Assembly (NCBI RefSeq): GCF_050467285.1
Contig: NZ_JBCMUN010000011.1
Span: 124,001 to 188,000 of the forward strand
Source of the DNA: Paenibacillus_E oryzisoli_A
Lineage (GTDB): Bacteria > Bacillota > Bacilli > Paenibacillales > NBRC-103111
Direction of reading: 5' to 3'
DNA length: 64,000 bases
The position numbers and the translations under genes are program-made. Positions 51,690 through 60,562 of this stretch are shown here, one piece after another (within the stretch, counting starts at the first letter, position 1; each line of letters opens with the position of its first letter). The notes under the pieces are model-generated. The model ran no database searches. It was not told the origin of the DNA and was given only the letters and a program-made list of their open reading frames with translations.

Positions 51690-53312
51690 CTACCGCTCCC
51701 CCCACCGCTCCAGCTCGTCAATAATCTGATGCTGCCCGGTCGGCGCCCAGCTCATGCTCACCCAGTTCGGGATCAGCAGCGTCTGGTTCAGGTTGTACGC
51801 TTCTGCGCCGGTCCTGTCACTTCCATCAGCCTTGCCAACACGGCCCACCCTAGTCGCCTCTCCCGCACTGCCCTGCCAGACTGCTTTCGGCAGCAAGTCC
51901 TTGTCCTCCTCCGAATCCTGATACACGAGCAAATAATCGGTGTCAAAAGGCGCCAGACTCTCCAGGCTCATATCCTTAAGCCGCTGGTTCGGCGGCACGA
52001 AGCTGCCCGGCTGCAAGCCCAGCTCCGTATACAGCAAATTACTCAGCGGGTGGTCGATGCGCCCTTGCACCCGAATCCGCCCGTGCTGCAGCCGCACCAG
52101 GGAAATCGTTTGGCTGCCGATCGTTTGCGCAAGCCGCTTCCGCGCCGCCTCCACCCGAAGCTCCAGCTGACGGCAGGTCAACCTCGCCTCAGATTCTCGA
52201 CCGACCAGCTCGGCCAACCGCATATAGGTGCTCCGCCAGTCCATCGTAAACCGCAGCATGACCGTCGGCGCAATCTGTCGCAGCCGCTCGTAGAGCGACA
52301 AATGGCGGGAGTCAGCCACAATGACGTCCGGACGGTATTCGCGCATTTGCTCCAGCTGGCACTCCATGAACCGCCGATCTTCTTCCGTCTCGATGCTCAA
52401 GTACGAGTCCAGCTCAAAGGCGTCTTCCAAGCCCAAGGAATACAAACAATCCTTGTACCGAAAACAAGACGCAGAAGCAACCCGAAGCTGCCTTCGTTTC
52501 ACGAAGAGCGTCGGCGACAGGCCAACGGCCTTTTTGAACATCCGGCTAAAATAAAACTCGCTGCCCATGCCGACGGCCCCGGCTGCGGATTTGACCGAGC
52601 TCTCCGGAAGCTGAAGCAGCCGTTTAGCGGAATCGATGCGAATCTGGTTCAAATATTCGATCGGCGACACCTGCTTCGCCCTCTTGAAACTCCGCGAATA
52701 TGAGGTTGGCGTCAGACCCGCGAGATCCGCCAAGGTGTCCAGCTTGATTTTTTCGCTGTAGTGTTCGTGCATGTAGCGGATCGTCCGTTCGATGCCGTTC
52801 TCCGCCTCTTGCATGCCCTGCACAGCTTGCTCCGCATCCGGCTCCGGCTCGCGCAGTTCATGAAGCAGAAGCTGGAAGCGCTGCTGCATGTCGGCATCGC
52901 TCGTCGCACGATGGCGATTCTCCTTATAGAGACGCTGCACGCCCTCAAGCATCGCCGGCCTCATTACGGCTTTTAGCGCATCGGATGGTTCCAGTACCTG
53001 CTGCTCACAGCTCCAGCCGCCCTTGCGCCTCGCCACGCTTAGCTCCCGCACCGCTAGCACATAGACCGCCAGACTGTCCGACTCCTGCAGAAAATCGACC
53101 TGCATCCCCGCACTCAGCCATACACACTGCCCCGGCTGCATCCGAATCGTTTGTCGCTCTGCGTAGAGACGGCCTTGACCCTGTTCCATAACGACAAGCA
53201 GATCCCCTGGAATTGTCTTCGCCCGCTGCCACACATTTCGCTTACGATAGCAGCGTTTATGGATGGAAGAAAGATAGATGAACGGATACCCGGGTCTTGA
53301 AACCGGATGCAT
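51690..53312 (-). CDS. AraC regulator fused to a siderophore-binding domain (Btr-like)
   Basis: Protein of 540 residues in three parts: an N-terminal AraC cupin-like region (to about 170), two helix-turn-helix motifs (about 175-272, with KLDTLADLAGLTPTSYSRSF and AAGAVGMGSEFYFSRMFKKA), and a C-terminal periplasmic-binding-protein-like domain (about 285-540, RPDVIVADSRHLSLYERL). Btr of Bacillus has this fusion and activates siderophore uptake after binding the ferri-siderophore in the cytoplasm. A Fur box lies upstream and an iron-siderophore ABC operon lies next to it. Confidence 0.92.
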   Translation of the reverse strand: MHPVSRPGYPFIYLSSIHKRCYRKRNVWQRAKTIPGDLLVVMEQGQGRLYAERQTIRMQPGQCVWLSAGMQVDFLQESDSLAVYVLAVRELSVARRKGGWSCEQQVLEPSDALKAVMRPAMLEGVQRLYKENRHRATSDADMQQRFQLLLHELREPEPDAEQAVQGMQEAENGIERTIRYMHEHYSEKIKLDTLADLAGLTPTSYSRSFKRAKQVSPIEYLNQIRIDSAKRLLQLPESSVKSAAGAVGMGSEFYFSRMFKKAVGLSPTLFVKRRQLRVASASCFRYKDCLYSLGLEDAFELDSYLSIETEEDRRFMECQLEQMREYRPDVIVADSRHLSLYERLRQIAPTVMLRFTMDWRSTYMRLAELVGRESEARLTCRQLELRVEAARKRLAQTIGSQTISLVRLQHGRIRVQGRIDHPLSNLLYTELGLQPGSFVPPNQRLKDMSLESLAPFDTDYLLVYQDSEEDKDLLPKAVWQGSAGEATRVGRVGKADGSDRTGAEAYNLNQTLLIPNWVSMSWAPTGQHQIIDELERWGER

Positions 53313-53339
53313 GCACAGCCCCCCTTTGCAAGTTCGGAG

Positions 53340-53354
53340 TGAGAATCATTATCA
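53340..53354 (-). promoter_or_regulatory. Fur box upstream of the Btr-like gene
   Basis: TGAGAATCATTATCA matches the 7-1-7 consensus TGATAATNATTATCA with one mismatch, 28 bases before the start codon. Confidence 0.85.
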
Positions 53355-53405
53355 CTAATTTGAAGTATAACGACTTTCGCCCCTCTTGAAAAGGTGGTAC
53401 CTCCA

Positions 53406-53987
53406 CTATTTATCAATAATGGTCAGTAATTCCTCGGCACGCTTCCGTTTTTGCACAGGCGGGATGACGGACGGGTAGCCCATGTGCAGGACCGCCACGA
53501 TTTTCTCCCCAGGCTGAATGCCGATAGACTCGCGAAACTTCGGATCATAGTTGTAATGATTCGTTTTCCAGACGACGCCCAGTCCCCGCTCCCACGCTGC
53601 CAACTGGAAATTTTGAATCAGCGCGCAGGCCGCTGCATAATCTTCGTCCCATTGCTTTTGGTGCGCATCCTCCTGGAGCACGACGACCAAATGGGCAGGC
53701 ACCTCAAGAAAATATTCTCTTTTGCGCTTGCCATATCTCTCCCGGTCTTCGGCGTCGTAGGTCTGGATCATCGCATCCGCCAGTACTGCCCGCCCCTCCC
53801 CTTTATATAAAAGAAAGCGCCAAGGCTGCCTATTCTCGTGATTCGGCGCCCAGACCGCCACATTAAGCAGCTCCAGCAGCAGTTCGTCGGCGACCGGGTC
53901 GCTCTTGAACGTACGCACGGTTCTGCGCGCTACAATCGCCTGCGCAATGGCGCCGGCCTCATTCGATCTAGGTACGGATAAACTCAT
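53406..53987 (-). CDS. Nitroreductase family protein in the siderophore operon
   Basis: FMN-dependent flavoprotein of 193 residues. Typical features: ARRTVRTFKSDPV at the start (Arg residues binding FMN phosphate), VAVWAPNHENRQPWRFLLYK, and LAAWERGLGVVWKTNHYN. Start at the ATG at 53987 with AGAGGAG; it overlaps the ATPase gene by 20 bases and is the last operon gene. A role in reducing ferric siderophore, or protecting against iron stress, is suggested by position only. Confidence 0.9.
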   Translation of the reverse strand: MSLSVPRSNEAGAIAQAIVARRTVRTFKSDPVADELLLELLNVAVWAPNHENRQPWRFLLYKGEGRAVLADAMIQTYDAEDRERYGKRKREYFLEVPAHLVVVLQEDAHQKQWDEDYAAACALIQNFQLAAWERGLGVVWKTNHYNYDPKFRESIGIQPGEKIVAVLHMGYPSVIPPVQKRKRAEELLTIIDK

Positions 53988-54831
53988 GTTGTTGCTCCTC
54001 TCTGGTATTCTTGATAGAAGTACCCGCTCGGTCCGATCGCCGTCCCTTTCCTTTTGGGATGCACAGCGGCGTACCGAAGAACGGGTCAGATAAAATCTCA
54101 CATTCCATACCGAAAACATGCCGAACCAGCTCCGCATTGATCACATCTTCGGGTTTGCCTTGGGCGTACACGTTTTTGTCCTTGACCGCTACGAGGTGAT
54201 GCGCATATCGGCAAGCCAAGTTCAAATCATGCAGCACCATGACAATCGTGCGTTGTTCCCGTTCATTCAGTTCAAACAGCAGATCCAGAATGTCCACTTG
54301 GTGCGCCATATCCAAATACGTCGTCGGCTCATCCAGCAAAATCGTCTGCGTCCCCTGCGCCAGCGTCATCGCAATCCAGGCGCGCTGCCGTTGGCCGCCC
54401 GACAGGGCGTCGACGGCGCTTTCGGCGAGCTCCGCCGTTTTGGTCACGCGCAGCGCTTCCTGCACGTGGCGTTCGTCGTCCTCCGACCACTGTTTCAGCC
54501 AGTTCTGGTACGGATACCGTCCCTGCTTAACCAGTTGGAACACCGTCAATCCTTCCGGCGCAATCGGTCCCTGCGGCAGAATCGAGAGGCGCTTCGCGAT
54601 CTCTTTGGTCGGAATGCCCGCAATCTGCTTGCCGTCCAGAATAATGTCCCCCTGGGCGGGCTTCAGCAAGCGGGCCATGGACCGCAGCAGCGTGGATTTG
54701 CCGCAGCCGTTGGCGCCGATGAACACCGTAATTTTGCCCTTGGGAATGGACAGGTTCAGCCCTTCGATAATGCTTTTCTCCCCATATGTCAAATTCAGCT
54801 CTTTCACTTCCAAGCTTTGCACAGCGCTCAC
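53968..54831 (-). CDS. Iron-siderophore ABC transporter ATP-binding protein
   Basis: ATPase of 287 residues of the FecE/FhuC group: Walker A GANGCGKST, signature LSGGQRQR, Walker B ILLDEPTTYLD. GTG at 54831 is used here; a second GTG at 54822 has a better distance to AAGGAG. It belongs to the operon with the two permeases and binding protein. Related to YusV of Bacillus, which serves several siderophores. Confidence 0.94.
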   Translation of the reverse strand: MSAVQSLEVKELNLTYGEKSIIEGLNLSIPKGKITVFIGANGCGKSTLLRSMARLLKPAQGDIILDGKQIAGIPTKEIAKRLSILPQGPIAPEGLTVFQLVKQGRYPYQNWLKQWSEDDERHVQEALRVTKTAELAESAVDALSGGQRQRAWIAMTLAQGTQTILLDEPTTYLDMAHQVDILDLLFELNEREQRTIVMVLHDLNLACRYAHHLVAVKDKNVYAQGKPEDVINAELVRHVFGMECEILSDPFFGTPLCIPKGKGRRSDRAGTSIKNTREEQQHEFIRT

Positions 54832-54840
54832 TCCTTCCTC

Positions 54841-55881
54841 TTACGAATTCCGTTTGGTATACAGTAAATAAATAAAAAACGGCGCGCCGACCATTGAGGT
54901 AAATACCCCTACCGGTATATCCAACGGAAGGAACAGCGTGCGGCCGACCAGATCGGCCAGCATGACGACCGTTCCGCCGAGCAGGACGGCGACGGGCAGC
55001 ACGTTCTCGAAGCTGGAACCGACCAGCTTCCGTGCCATATGCGGTGCGATTAGGCCGATGAAGCCGATGCCGCCGGCGACGGATACAGCCGACCCGGCCA
55101 GCGCCACGCTGATGAACAGCAGGATCAGCCGGTTCCACTCGACGGCGCTGCCGGCGCTCGCCGCAATGTCGTCGCCGAGCTGCCCGATGTTGACGTGCCG
55201 CGCCAGCAGGAACGCAACCGGGATCAGAATGACGGTCCAAGGCAGCACCGTCAGCACGTTCTCCCAGTTCGCTGCGTACACAGAGCCTGTCAGCCACAGG
55301 TAGGCCTGCCTCGCGTCATTGGTCGGCGAGAAAACGATCATCATCGTCGTTGCCGCCGACATGAGGCCGGCGAGGCCAATCCCGACGAGCACCAGACGAA
55401 CGGGTGTAACCCCTTTTTTCCAAGCAAGTGCATACAGAACGATCGACACGATTGACGCGCCCAGCATCGCCGCCACCGGCAGCCAGCGAATGCTGAAGAC
55501 GCCGAGAAAATACGTCAGAAACGTGACCGCCCCGACAGAAGCCCCGCCCGTGACGCCCATAATGTCGGGGGACGCCAGTGGATTTCGGATAATCCCTTGC
55601 AGAATAGCCCCGGCTGCCGCCAGAGAAGCACCCACGAGCAGCGAGACGATAATGCGGGGAAGGCGGATTTTTTGAATGACCATCGTATGTTCCTCTGCCC
55701 CAGCACCGAACAGGCTTCGCACGACGTTGATCGGCGAAATGACCATCTCCCCGAGACCCGTGCTGACGATCGCGACAACCAGGCAAGCGAGCAGCAGCCC
55801 GAGCGTGATCCGAACCGATTTGCGATGGATCAGCAGGGAGATGGCGCCGCCTCGGAGCCGAACCGTTTTATACGGCTTCAT
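54841..55881 (-). CDS. Iron-siderophore ABC transporter permease (FecCD family, second subunit)
   Basis: Permease of 346 residues, about ten helices, with the BtuC-type segments LPRIIVSLLVGASLAAAGAI and GFIGLIAPHMARKLVG. I use the ATG at 55881, which overlaps the stop of the first permease (ATGA); the longer frame reads through the other gene. Confidence 0.94.
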   Translation of the reverse strand: MKPYKTVRLRGGAISLLIHRKSVRITLGLLLACLVVAIVSTGLGEMVISPINVVRSLFGAGAEEHTMVIQKIRLPRIIVSLLVGASLAAAGAILQGIIRNPLASPDIMGVTGGASVGAVTFLTYFLGVFSIRWLPVAAMLGASIVSIVLYALAWKKGVTPVRLVLVGIGLAGLMSAATTMMIVFSPTNDARQAYLWLTGSVYAANWENVLTVLPWTVILIPVAFLLARHVNIGQLGDDIAASAGSAVEWNRLILLFISVALAGSAVSVAGGIGFIGLIAPHMARKLVGSSFENVLPVAVLLGGTVVMLADLVGRTLFLPLDIPVGVFTSMVGAPFFIYLLYTKRNS

Positions 55882-56891
55882 GATTTCGCCAGCCCCTTCC
55901 GCGCAATATAGATGAAGAATGGAACCCCAATGACCGCCGTCATGACGCCGACAGGCATTTCCTCGGGCATAGCGATGAACCGCGCGCCGATATCGGCCAG
56001 AATCAGCAGGATAGCGCCGAGCACGCCGCAATACGGAATGACCCAGCGGTGATCCATCCCGCCGAAAAACCGCGAAATATGCGGAATCACAATGCCGATA
56101 AAGCCGATCGGACCCGCAACGGAAACCGAGCAGCCAGCCAGTACGACGATGAAAATGCCCGCCGTCGCTTTAATGAGGATTGTTTTTTGCCCGAGCCCCT
56201 TCGCTGTTTCCTCGCCCATCTGGAGTAAATTCATCTCCTTGGAGAGGAGCCAGGAGCCGATCCAGACGACGATCAAGTACGGGATTACCGTTATGAGAAA
56301 AGACGGCGAACGCCCCGCCACCGTACCGGTCAGCCAGAAGAGAACCGTGCCGATTCCCTGCTGCCTCAACACCAGCACCGCTTGAGTAAACGAAGCGAAC
56401 AGCGCCGACATGGCGGAGCCGGCAAGTACAATTTTGAGCGGTGTCAGTCCGTCTCTGCCGAGAGAGCCCAACGCGTACACCGTGACGGCCCCCACGGCCG
56501 CGCCAAGAAAAGCGATCCACGTCAGGGCCTGCATCGACGATACGGAGAGCATCACAGCCGCTAAGACGACAAAAAACGTCGCCCCGGCATTGACCCCGAG
56601 GACGCTTGGCGATGCGAGCGGATTGCGCGTCAGCGTCTGCATCAGCGCACCGGCAATTGCCAGACTCGCCCCGACGGCAGCCGCAATGCAAGCTCTCGGC
56701 ACCCGGGTCGTGCGCACAATAATCTGATCGTTGATGCTTTCATCATAGTGAAACATCGACGCCCAGGCCGTCGACCAATGGTATTGCTGCGTCGCACCGA
56801 ATAAAATACTGGAGACGAAGCACCCCAGCAAAACCAGCACAAACGTAAGCAGCCAGCCGGTTCGCCAAAGGTTCGATCTTGTAGCATTCAT
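55878..56891 (-). CDS. Iron-siderophore ABC transporter permease (FecCD family, first subunit)
   Basis: Permease of 337 residues with the same segments: VPRACIAAAVGASLAIAGAL and GPIGFIGIVIPHISRF. Start at the ATG at 56891 after AGGGAG (TTG two codons earlier possible). Heterodimer partner of the next permease. Confidence 0.94.
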   Translation of the reverse strand: MNATRSNLWRTGWLLTFVLVLLGCFVSSILFGATQQYHWSTAWASMFHYDESINDQIIVRTTRVPRACIAAAVGASLAIAGALMQTLTRNPLASPSVLGVNAGATFFVVLAAVMLSVSSMQALTWIAFLGAAVGAVTVYALGSLGRDGLTPLKIVLAGSAMSALFASFTQAVLVLRQQGIGTVLFWLTGTVAGRSPSFLITVIPYLIVVWIGSWLLSKEMNLLQMGEETAKGLGQKTILIKATAGIFIVVLAGCSVSVAGPIGFIGIVIPHISRFFGGMDHRWVIPYCGVLGAILLILADIGARFIAMPEEMPVGVMTAVIGVPFFIYIARKGLAKS

Positions 56892-56959
56892 TATCAATTC
56901 TCCCTATGCTCATAAAGGAATGAACGATGGGAGCATCGCTCATTCCTTTACGACTTCTC

Positions 56960-57961
56960 TTATTTGATGTCGAAGTATTTGTAGAGATCCGCCAGCATCG
57001 CCTGTGCCGCCATTGAGCCTCCAGCCAGATTCCACGTGATCGTATCCACTTTGAAATACTTGCCGTTCTTGACGCCCTTTAGATTTTTCCACAGCGCATG
57101 CGATGTCCAGTCGTTCTGAGATTTCTCGACAGAATTGTCGGATGCGTCGAGTCTCGTAATATCGAAAATATAGTCGCCGTCCAGCTGTGACATCATCTCC
57201 TTCGTCGCCAGGTTCAGCACCGCTTTGCCCGGCTCCAGAATTTGCGCCTTCGGACGCGCGAAGCCCAGCTCCTTGAAAATGGTCCCGGCAAAGCCTGTCG
57301 CATAGAACCGTGCACTGCCGTCACGCTCGAAGCGGACGATCGAGATTTCGGTTTTGCCGGCCTTATCGCCGATCTTTTGCTTGAATTCGGCTACCTTTTT
57401 GTCCCAATCGGCAAGGATCTTGTCGCCCGCTTCCTTCATATAAAGCGCATCAGCCGCATACTTGAGGTTCGACTTCCAATCGAAAATTTCATCCGTCATA
57501 ATCGTTGGCGCGATGCTGCTCAACTGCGGGTACAGCTTCTCGTGGCGAGCTTTCGTGCCGATAATCAGATCCGGCTTAAGTGCGATAATCGCTTCCACGT
57601 TCGGCTGCGTTTCCTCCCCGAGATCCTTCACGCCGTCCATCTTGGCGCGCAGGTAGTTGTACCACGGCTTCTCTTCCCAGGACTCGACTGAACCCACCGG
57701 CTTCACGCCGAGGTGTGTGGTAATATCCGTCATGCCGTTAAAAAGCACCACAACGCGCTCCGGTTTCTTTTTAAGCGTCACTGTGCCCATCGCGTGTTTG
57801 ATGGTTTTCTCCCCTGTATCTGTTCCGGTCGTTGCAGGCGTCGCCACTGCGGTCGAAGCCGCCGGACTGCTCGCGCTCCCGTTGGTTGTCGTCGACGAAG
57901 TACCGCACGCGCTCAGCGCGAGGGTCAGCATGAAGACAATCATGACTTGTAAGGCTCTCAT
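56960..57961 (-). CDS. Iron-siderophore-binding lipoprotein
   Basis: Lipoprotein of 333 residues with lipobox LALSAC, then a Ser/Thr linker and a class III binding fold: PERVVVLFNGMTDITTHLGVK, then EAIIALKPDLIIGTKARHEK. FeuA/YfiY-like. First gene of the uptake operon, AAGGAGAGG site and a perfect Fur box upstream. The chemical class of the siderophore cannot be told. Confidence 0.94.
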   Translation of the reverse strand: MRALQVMIVFMLTLALSACGTSSTTTNGSASSPAASTAVATPATTGTDTGEKTIKHAMGTVTLKKKPERVVVLFNGMTDITTHLGVKPVGSVESWEEKPWYNYLRAKMDGVKDLGEETQPNVEAIIALKPDLIIGTKARHEKLYPQLSSIAPTIMTDEIFDWKSNLKYAADALYMKEAGDKILADWDKKVAEFKQKIGDKAGKTEISIVRFERDGSARFYATGFAGTIFKELGFARPKAQILEPGKAVLNLATKEMMSQLDGDYIFDITRLDASDNSVEKSQNDWTSHALWKNLKGVKNGKYFKVDTITWNLAGGSMAAQAMLADLYKYFDIK

Positions 57962-58050
57962 TGTGTTTCTTCCTCTCCTTATTTAGCGTGGCACACACAG
58001 CCGATGAGCAAGTCATCTTTATGTAAATGCGAATGCCGGGCCTTTTTAAT

Positions 58051-58076
58051 TGATAATAATTATCAATCTCATTATA
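58051..58076 (-). promoter_or_regulatory. Fur-controlled promoter of the siderophore uptake operon
   Basis: Perfect 7-1-7 Fur box TGATAATAATTATCA (58051-58065) just downstream of a -10 TATAAT (58076-58071, minus strand). A -35 is weak (TGTACA near 58100-58095). Repression by Fur with iron is expected. Confidence 0.88.
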
Positions 58077-58240
58077 AGGAGTCGGTTGAGGATTTGTACA
58101 TATCGGATTTTATCCGATTTGTTGACGGATTTTATCATTGGAAGGGGAATACGGGGTGAGGCTAGGGAGACTGGTGTGGGCCGAGGATGCTGGTGAGGCC
58201 AGAGAAGCCAAACTGGTTAGACGATAATAGATGTTTCGAG

Positions 58241-58431
58241 AAAGTAGATAACGGCGATATCCTATTTGGGGGGTTAGAGGGATTCTTAGGGTGATAAGTT
58301 AGGTGAACGAACTTATTTGCTGCGAATGCACGCGCAACACAATGAAAAATGGCGAATAAGATAACACCGTTATCTTATCTTGGGAATCTGCAGGAAATCG
58401 GGGGAAATAGGTTATTGTAGATAACCTATTT
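58241..58431. repeat. Four-palindrome intergenic array 9 (AATAAG flavour, second copy)
   Basis: Palindromes centred at 58254, 58305, 58366 and 58418: spacings 51, 61, 52. Long stretches are identical to the array at 19371-19562, in the same unit order, with paired changes in the stems. It lies in the 915-base gene-free gap after the siderophore operon. Confidence 0.85.
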
Positions 58432-58591
58432 CTTGGGGGAGTTGGAGGAAACGGCCCATCACGCAAAGAGCGCCTGGCAGCGTCACAAGGGAACCTACAA
58501 TTTTAAATACTACATGATCAAAGCTGACTGTGATTGCTCCAAAGCTAATACTGTTAAGGCGGATCCCCTATTCAGAGGCACATCTTCCAAA

Positions 58592-58798
58592 TGAACTGGA
58601 ATTTCTCCCGTTAATTTGGCGCAAGCCGGCGAAAGTAGACAGCTGAACTGGAGTTCTGACAGAAGAGCATTCCTCCATCTCGTTTACGCATAATTCCCCC
58701 TTAACAGTTAAAAACCGCGAACTTAACGTGAGGTTTTCCAGTTCAGCTCCTTGATATCACGCGATACGGCTAAATAAACAGGAGAAATTCCAGTTCAG
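58592..58798. repeat. Irregular cluster of AACTGGA-flavour units
   Basis: TGAACTGGAATTTCTCC (58592-58608) occurs in inverted form at 58782-58798. Further half units are at 58644-58660 (GAACTGGAG) and 58730-58746 (TTTTCCAGTTCA), and a GTTAA/TTAAC hairpin is centred at 58717. The 52/62/52 spacing is not clear here; it may be a decayed or rearranged array. I see nothing else in 58433-58876. Confidence 0.55.
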
Positions 58799-58876
58799 CG
58801 ATTGTGATTCCTTCCCTTGCAAATCTCCAGGCGCTCAACTACTTCCTGCGGGAAGCAAGTTACGACTGCGGCACCG

Positions 58877-60442
58877 CTATAGCTCGCCGTCCCCGGCCGC
58901 GGCCTGCTTCCCGCCCAGCGCCGCTTCCGCCTCGGCTGCCGCCAACCGCTTGTGCGCGGCGATGAAGCTTTGGGCATATAGGGGATCCCACTGGCTCCCC
59001 TTTCCCTCCTCGAGAATGGCCCATGCCTTCTCGAACGGCATGCCCTTCCGATACGGCCGGTCGGACGTCATCGCGTCAAAAGCGTCGGCCACCGCGATGA
59101 TGCGGCCGAACACCGGAATATCCGGGCCGCGCAGGCCGTCCGGATAGCCGGCACCGTCGTAGCGCTCGTGATGCGAGCGCACGCCGGGCAGCAGCGGAGC
59201 CATGGCCTCGGCCGGCTCGATCTGCTTCAGGATCGTTTCGCCCAGCACCGGGTGAAGCTTGATCTGCTCGAACTCCTCGTCCGTGAGCCGTCCCTCTTTG
59301 AGCAGGACGGCATCACGGACGCCGATTTTGCCAATATCGTGCAGCAGTGCCGTTTTGTTCAACAGGTCGAGTTCGGGCTCGCTGAGCCCGGTTTCCCGCC
59401 CGATCAGCAGGGCGTACTGCGCAACGCGCGTAGAATGACCCGCCGTGTACGTGTCCCTGGCATCAAGCGCAGCCGCTAACGTAGCATAGTAGCTTTGCAG
59501 GAGCTGCCTGTTCATTTTTTCCCGGGCATCGAGGCCCTTCACCATATGATTGAAGCCCGCGATCAACCGCGAGAACTCGTCCGAATACAAGTCGGAGGCC
59601 CGTACCTGCAAATCACCCTCATGCACCTCGCGCATGTTGCTGTGCAGATCTTCGATCGGCTGTCGAATGTCCCGGGCCAGCATGCGCGCTCCCAAGGAGG
59701 AGAAGCCGATGCCCAGCAGCAGGATCAGCCCCGCCCAACGCCAGTAACTCGCCGTCAGGTCCACGGATGAATCGCTGGAGGCTAACCGAATTTGCGTCGC
59801 TAAGCTAAACAGAAAGAGCGGCATTGTCCCGATCAAAAAAGCGCTTAGCTGAAACTTCCGTCCAATCGACACGATGATCCGTCCGTCAAGGGAAACGTCT
59901 TCGCCATGAAGCCGCTGGCCAAGCACCCGAATATGCATGAGCATCGGCCGGATTGCCCGTGCCGTCATAAAAAACTCAATTAGTGCATGCATGCCCGCAA
60001 CCAGCACCGCTCCGATGCCGGCTAGTCCAACGTAATAGTAAGGCAGCGTCAGCCAACCCTGCCCGATCCCTAAGCACGCGAGCACAACAGCAGGAACCGA
60101 TAACCCCAGAAAGTGCGGTCCCATGATCCGCTGTACGGACAGCGCTGGAAAACGGTGCGTCTGCACATAAGCCGTCTGAATCGCAGCCAGGTCCGGCTCA
60201 GCTTGTCGGATCAGTTCCCGAATGGGCTGCACATGACGGCGAAACACGAGGATTTCCGAGATCACCATCATACAAAGCGAACTTGCCAGAATGAGAAAGA
60301 GCCTTAGCAGCTCCGCCCCCGAAATAGATAACGTCGTTGAGATCATAACGCCGCCGACAATCAGCACCGCAAGACCGGAGCCCCAGAAATAGTTACGGAT
60401 CAAATTTCGCAGAAACTTCATGTAAACCTGCTTGCTCGTCAT
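58877..60442 (-). CDS. HD-GYP domain cyclic-di-GMP phosphodiesterase, membrane-bound
   Basis: Protein of 521 residues. Several N-terminal membrane helices (about 18-40, 45-66, 112-160, 200-250) are followed by a HAMP-like segment (about 255-305) and a C-terminal HD-GYP domain (about 325-490) with GHS at 335-337, HD at 368-369 (LLHDIGK) and HHERYDGAGYPDGL at 424-437. These residues are those needed for c-di-GMP hydrolysis. It is monocistronic. Together with the diguanylate cyclase at 31 kb it provides synthesis and breakdown of this messenger. Confidence 0.93.
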   Translation of the reverse strand: MTSKQVYMKFLRNLIRNYFWGSGLAVLIVGGVMISTTLSISGAELLRLFLILASSLCMMVISEILVFRRHVQPIRELIRQAEPDLAAIQTAYVQTHRFPALSVQRIMGPHFLGLSVPAVVLACLGIGQGWLTLPYYYVGLAGIGAVLVAGMHALIEFFMTARAIRPMLMHIRVLGQRLHGEDVSLDGRIIVSIGRKFQLSAFLIGTMPLFLFSLATQIRLASSDSSVDLTASYWRWAGLILLLGIGFSSLGARMLARDIRQPIEDLHSNMREVHEGDLQVRASDLYSDEFSRLIAGFNHMVKGLDAREKMNRQLLQSYYATLAAALDARDTYTAGHSTRVAQYALLIGRETGLSEPELDLLNKTALLHDIGKIGVRDAVLLKEGRLTDEEFEQIKLHPVLGETILKQIEPAEAMAPLLPGVRSHHERYDGAGYPDGLRGPDIPVFGRIIAVADAFDAMTSDRPYRKGMPFEKAWAILEEGKGSQWDPLYAQSFIAAHKRLAAAEAEAALGGKQAAAGDGEL

Positions 60443-60511
60443 GCCATCCCCCCGTTATGCCGCAAAAACGCTTTGCTTCTATTGTATAGCAATCCGGCAG
60501 TTTCCGCCTGT

Positions 60512-60556
60512 AAAAAAGAACCATGCCACCGCCGTCATCGGCCCGTGGCATGGTTC
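60512..60556 (-). terminator. Terminator of the flotillin operon
   Basis: GAACCATGCCAC/GTGGCATGGTTC 12-bp stem (60518-60556) followed by TTTTTT on the minus strand. Confidence 0.88.
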
Positions 60557-60562
60557 CTCGTG

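Noticed and set aside
54885..56031. N-terminal extension of the second siderophore permease up to 56031
   Set aside because: The extension is antisense-like basic sequence lying inside the first permease gene; the ATG at 55881 gives the normal ATGA overlap.
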